64,000 bases of DNA from an uncultured Thiohalocapsa sp. (GTDB lineage Bacteria > Pseudomonadota > Gammaproteobacteria > Chromatiales > Chromatiaceae): assembly GCF_913063425.1 (NCBI RefSeq), contig NZ_CAJXYK010000002.1:124001-188000 (forward strand), in the 5' to 3' direction. Position numbers and translations under genes: made by a program. How positions within the stretch are numbered: the stretch's first letter is position 1; each line of letters begins with the position of its first letter. This document shows positions 60,717 to 64,000 of this stretch, one piece after another. Under the pieces are notes generated by a model. The model was not told where the DNA came from and ran no database searches. It worked only from the letters and a program-made list of their open reading frames with translations.

Positions 60717-61388
60717 TTAGTCTTGGCGCACCAGCGTGCGTGGCCGAGCCCTGTCGTCCTTCACATCGCGGCTGGTGGTGGACCACTGGAAGTTGGAGTT
60801 GAATTTGATGCCGTAGGGCGGGTCGATGTAGATGCACTGCACGTTGCCCCGCAGCCCCTCGCGCTCCGCAAGGGAGGCCATCACCTGCAGGCTGTCGCCC
60901 AGGATCATGCGGTTGGTCCAGTGCGCGTCATGGCGATAGAACTCCGTCTTGTCCGCGCCCTGCGGAATCCCGTTGAAATCCGCAAACAGATCCAACTGCT
61001 CCGGCACCGCCGCGCCCGCCTGGCTCCCACGCTCCAGCGTGGGAGCCAGGGCAGACGCTCCAGCGTCCCGGGCCGCGGAGCGGCGCACCAGGTCATCGAT
61101 CAGCACCTTCGGGTGGATCTTCTCCTGGATGAACAGCGGCGGCGCCTGCACCACCAGATCGGACCAGTCCTGCCGGTCCTTGCCGCGCCAGACGAGCTGC
61201 GGGTCCAGGTCCGGGTCGCGGGCGGCCTTCTCGTCCTCCAGCCCGCCGGCCGCGCGCGCATAGCGCACCTCCTTCGGCGCCCGGTCCGCATCCGTCAGCA
61301 CCGGTTGGTACTCGGCGGTGGGGATGTTGCGGCGTTTGGCCTCGTCGTGGGTCAGCGCCTCGATGCTCTTGTGGTCTTTGCTCGCCAT
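60717..61388 (-). pseudogene. N-terminal remnant of a type III-like DNA methyltransferase (Mod)
   Basis: This 223-residue frame starts with ASKDHKSIEALTHDEAKRRNIPTAEYQ and holds the methyltransferase motif ILGDSLQVMASL and the catalytic DPPYG (CIYIDPPYGIKFNSNFQW). It then breaks after SRDVKD, with 12 unrelated residues and a stop. The AdoMet-binding FxGxG part and target recognition domain that should follow are missing. A REP element lies in frame inside the coding region (61021-61067). The C-terminal remnant is at 58112-58441. Confidence 0.8.
61021..61068. repeat. REP palindrome inserted in the mod reading frame
   Basis: GGCTCCCACGCTCCAGCGTG runs to GGGAGCC at 61048, followed by GACGCTCCAGCGTC (61054-61067). 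It encodes GASALAPTLERGSQ in frame, a peptide with no counterpart in Mod proteins. The same palindrome occurs around the transposase. Confidence 0.75.
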
Positions 61389-61429
61389 GTGCGTGTGCTT
61401 CCTTCAGTGTGCCGGGTGATCTGCCGAGC

Positions 61430-61560
61430 GCGACGCTGGAGCGTCGGCCATTGCTCCCACGCTGGAGCGTGGGAGCCAGGGCGCCAGGGGGGGGCGCCAG
61501 ACTCGGCGGACTCGCTCCCACGCTCGGGCGTGGGAGCCAGGACGGACGCTCCAGCGTCCA
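61430..61560. repeat. REP cluster downstream of the REP-associated transposase
   Basis: GACGCTGGAGCGTC (61432-61445), GCTCCCACGCTGGAGCGTGG (61453-61472 and on), GCTCCCACGCTCGGGCGTGG (61514-61533 and on) and GACGCTCCAGCGTC (61545-61558) lie in about 130 bases. They alternate in orientation as in a BIME. Confidence 0.8.
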
Positions 61561-61571
61561 GGCCGCAGCGC

Positions 61572-62102
61572 TCACCATTGTGTCGTCACCTCGATCAAGC
61601 CTTCCAGCCCGGCATAGTTACGCGCACTGGAATAGCGCCAGTGCAGCGGGTCGTCCACATAGCCGCGCTTGACCGGGTTGTTGTGGATGTACTCCAGCTT
61701 CACCGACGCCATGGCCGCATCGGCGATGAGCTCGGGATGGCTGCCCTCCTGCCAGACCTGGTGCTCGCGGTCGCGCTTGTGGCGCAGTTTGTGGAAGGCG
61801 AGTAGGTCCAGCACCGGGGAGCGGCGCTCGATGAGGCCGCTGATAATCTGCTTCGCGGTGTAGGACTTGAAGCTGGCCATGGTCTTGCCGATGGCGGGGG
61901 ATTGGGCCAGCAGGTGGCAGTGGTTCTCCATGATGACGTAGCCGTAGAGGGTCAGGCCGGCGTGCTGCTGCAGGTAGGCCAGGGCATCGAGCAGGATGCG
62001 GGCGTTGGCGGGGTGGGCGAACAGCGGCAGCCATTGGACGATGGTGCAGGTGAGGAAATGCGGGGCGGTGGGGTCCAGAACCTTGTAGCGGTCTCTTGCC
62101 AT
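61572..62102 (-). CDS. REP-associated tyrosine transposase (RAYT)
   Basis: This 176-residue protein belongs to the Y1_Tnp/HUH family: HxH motif HCH (His61, His63 in MENHCHLLAQS) and Tyr81 in SFKSYTAKQI, followed by the C-terminal YIHNNPVKRGYVDDPLHWRYSSARNY signature. RAYTs act on REP palindromes, and REP clusters lie on both sides (61430-61560 and 62123-62330). It sits between the mod and res remnants. ATG at 62102 is conserved; the longer frame is REP sequence. Confidence 0.9.
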   Translation of the reverse strand: MARDRYKVLDPTAPHFLTCTIVQWLPLFAHPANARILLDALAYLQQHAGLTLYGYVIMENHCHLLAQSPAIGKTMASFKSYTAKQIISGLIERRSPVLDLLAFHKLRHKRDREHQVWQEGSHPELIADAAMASVKLEYIHNNPVKRGYVDDPLHWRYSSARNYAGLEGLIEVTTQW

Positions 62103-62122
62103 GGTGTTGCCTGCTGTGTTGT

Positions 62123-62330
62123 CGACGCTGGAGCGTCTGCCCTTGCTCCCACGCTGGAGCGTGGGAGCCAGTCCCCCTGCGCTTCCCCACCCTGGAGCGT
62201 GGGAGCCAGTCCCCATGCTTTTCCTCACGCTGGCGCGTGGCAGCGAGTCTCACCAGTCACCCGGGCTGCGGCAACTCGCTCCGACGCTCCGGCGTCGGAG
62301 TGTGTGGCGGGCGCTCCAGCGCCCGGCGGC
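62123..62330. repeat. REP cluster upstream of the REP-associated transposase
   Basis: GACGCTGGAGCGTC (62124-62137), CTCCCACGCTGGAGCGTGGG (62147-62166), CACCCTGGAGCGTGGGAGCC (62188-62207), CACGCTGGCGCGTG and CTCCGACGCTCCGGCGTCGG (62279-62298) with a final GGCGCTCCAGCGCC line up within about 200 bases, bounded by the res stop. Confidence 0.8.
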
Positions 62331-62334
62331 GCGG

Positions 62335-63874
62335 TCACTGGGCATCGGTGGCGGCTTGCAGCGCGGCGTCGAAGCTCTCGCGCACCTCGTCTTCCAGCCC
62401 CTCCTCCATCTCCCAGACATCGGTCATCTCGGCGAAGGCCCAGCGGCCGAAGCCGCCGTGGTTGTTGACGCCCGGAATCCAGTAGGTCTCCATGGTGTCC
62501 TTCTTGGCCTTGGCGTCTTCGCCGCGATAGCCCTTGACCTCGATGACCAGGTGCAGCAGGTCGTCGTCGCCATGCCCGTCGTCGATGAGCACGATGAAGT
62601 CCGGCAGGTAGCGGCGCGGCTCGCTGCCCATGCGGTAGGGCACCTCGAAGCCGAGATTGTGGTTCTTGACGTAGGCGCGGACCTTGTCATGACCCTCCAG
62701 CACCCGGCACAGCTCGCCCTCCCAGCCGCTGTCGAGCATGGCCCAGTTGATGTGGCAGCGGGCGGGGTCGGTCTGCCAGCGGTCTTCCTTGCTGGTGTTG
62801 AAGTTGACGTGGATGGTGGAGCCCTCGGGGTTGTAGGGGTCCAGCACGGGCTTGACCGGGCGACGGCCGATCTCTGCACGCGTGATGGCGGCCGTGATGC
62901 GCGCGCAGGCCATGTCCGCGAGCTCCTGGTACATCAACAGCGCCGGGTAGGTGTCGCCCTTGCAGTCCAGCCAGCCGTCCAGCCATTGGCGGGTGATGCG
63001 CTTGAGCTGGCCGAAGAGCTGCAGCTGCGGCGGCTCGCCGGGGTCGCGCCACTTGGTCAGGATCAGGTGCTTGGTCAGGTGCATCAGCAGCGTGGAGCGG
63101 CGGACCTGGTCGAGGTGGTCGAGGTCGAGATCGACGACCTCGCCGATGATGCCGGACATCCGGGTCTTGGACGGGCCGACCAGGGCCGGGGTGAGCTCCA
63201 GCCGGGAGTCGTCGGTGAACGCGGCCTCCAGGCGTTGGTTGGGCAGCTCGACGCGGTAGCCGGCCACGCGCGGGAAGCGGATCTCCAGGTGGTCGCGCTC
63301 CGGGCGCATGGCCCTGACCTGGACCGTCTTGCGGGGCGGCTGGGGTGGTGCGACCGTGGGCTTGGCCGTGAAGTCGAACGGGATGCCGAGCACGTCGGCG
63401 TATTCGACGTTGAAAAGGCCGTCTTCGTTGAGGTCGCAGGACTGGCGGCGCAGCGCGCGGCCCACCACCTGCTCGCACAGGAGCTGGGTGCCGAAGGCGC
63501 GCACGCCGAGCACGTGGGTGACGGTGTTCGCGTCCCAGCCCTCGGTGAGCATGGAGACGGACACCACGCAGCGGATGGAGCCGCCGAGCCGGCCGGCCTT
63601 GCCGACGGTATTCATGACCTCGCGCAGCAGGTCCTGGTCCGTCAGCTTATCGGCGTCCGCGCGGTTGCCGGTGCGCTCGATGATCTCCCGGCGGAAGCGC
63701 GCGATCTCGTCCTTGGCGGCGTCGTGGAAGGTCTTGTCGAGGCCCTCGCCGGATTCGAGCTGCTCGCTGTCGATGAGCAGCGTGCGCGGGCGTGGGTAAG
63801 CGTTCCCGTGCTCGTCGCAGTGGATACTCGTAGGGCGAGTTGAGTATCGGGCGTTCGAAGAACGGGTTGTCCAA
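62335..63874 (-). pseudogene. Type III-like restriction endonuclease (Res, BPTD_3080-like), core deleted
   Basis: Only the first 18 or so codons (TTG at 63874; NPFFERPILNSPYEYP) and the C-terminal part remain. They meet near 63820 in different frames. The C-terminal part begins CDEHGNAYPRPRTLLIDSEQ and keeps SMLTEGWDANTVTHVLG and QVVGRALRR (helicase motifs V-VI) and a nuclease-like tail with YLPDFIVL and LHLVIEVKG (PD-(D/E)xK). Walker A and the DExH box lay in the lost middle, so it is inactive. A full protein would be near 900 residues. Confidence 0.8.
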
Positions 63875-64000
63875 GGTCCCTCCCGTACGTCGCTCATACC
63901 TCGCGTGGCTCCAGCCGCCGCAACCGGGAGCCCCAGCCACGGGTGCAGGTTCGCCGCGTTGTGCACCAAATGGGGACTCGGTGCAACCCCCAGCTGATGC

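Overview
The window is GC-rich and reads as a sulfur-oxidising gammaproteobacterium, probably a purple sulfur bacterium or relative (Chromatiales). The pointers are tusA with a rhodanese, a cytoplasmic quinone-linked sulfite dehydrogenase (soeABC), a siroheme synthase, a cyanase with its own ABC transporter, a PEP-CTERM protein and an LbtU-type porin. The assignment rests on gene content only; there is no rRNA or other marker gene to settle it.

Layout. 1-8.5 kb: sulfur relay and redox genes (tusA, rhodaneses, cysG, a TlpA-like thioredoxin, a zinc-ribbon protein, a DUF5996 protein). 6.7-12.0 kb, minus strand: soeA-soeB-soeC, with a four-helix-bundle gene sitting between soeA and soeB. 12.5-18.6 kb: cupin, PhoD phosphatase, NnrS, flavodoxin, a broken YgiT-type antitoxin and a DMT transporter. 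18.9-23.1 kb: a cohesin-like PEP-CTERM protein beside a 1188-residue secreted phosphoesterase that ends in a dockerin. 23.4-25.2 kb: a cytochrome b561/ethylbenzene-dehydrogenase-like heme protein. 25.5-37.4 kb: cynS diverging from an ABC transporter operon, then a NifA-type sigma-54 activator, OsmC, an acyl-CoA dehydrogenase-like flavoprotein, DUF302 and a rubredoxin-flavoprotein fusion. 37.5-40.8 kb: DUF2252 and a second PhoD-like protein. 40.9-52.5 kb: an iron region (LbtU-like porin, DUF4198, feoAB, a FeoB-associated Cys-rich protein, an ABC-2 type exporter with DUF4857, an M14-like protein and a heme-utilisation protein) with two Fur-box-like sites. 52.5-64 kb: a decaying defence island next to dusA with brnTA, hicAB, a RelE-like/UvrD helicase fusion, remnants of a type III-like restriction-modification pair, a REP-associated transposase with REP palindromes, and an unrecognised two-gene module.

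The strongest non-obvious signal is regulatory. Four -24/-12 elements with exact GG-N10-GC spacing lie in front of cynS, the cyn transporter operon, the NifA-like gene and osmC. The cyn and osmC control regions also share an 11-bp word (CATTGTCGACA), AATTGTC and a 12-bp word (AAACCGGTGCGC). This argues for one sigma-54 regulon that joins cyanate use to the OsmC/flavoprotein/rubredoxin genes.

The second strong signal is a probable cohesin-dockerin pair that would tether a secreted phosphatase to a PEP-CTERM anchored partner. The third is the defence island: both restriction-modification genes have lost their catalytic cores by internal deletion, and a two-gene membrane-plus-cytosolic module and a four-helix-bundle gene lie between the two halves of the methyltransferase.
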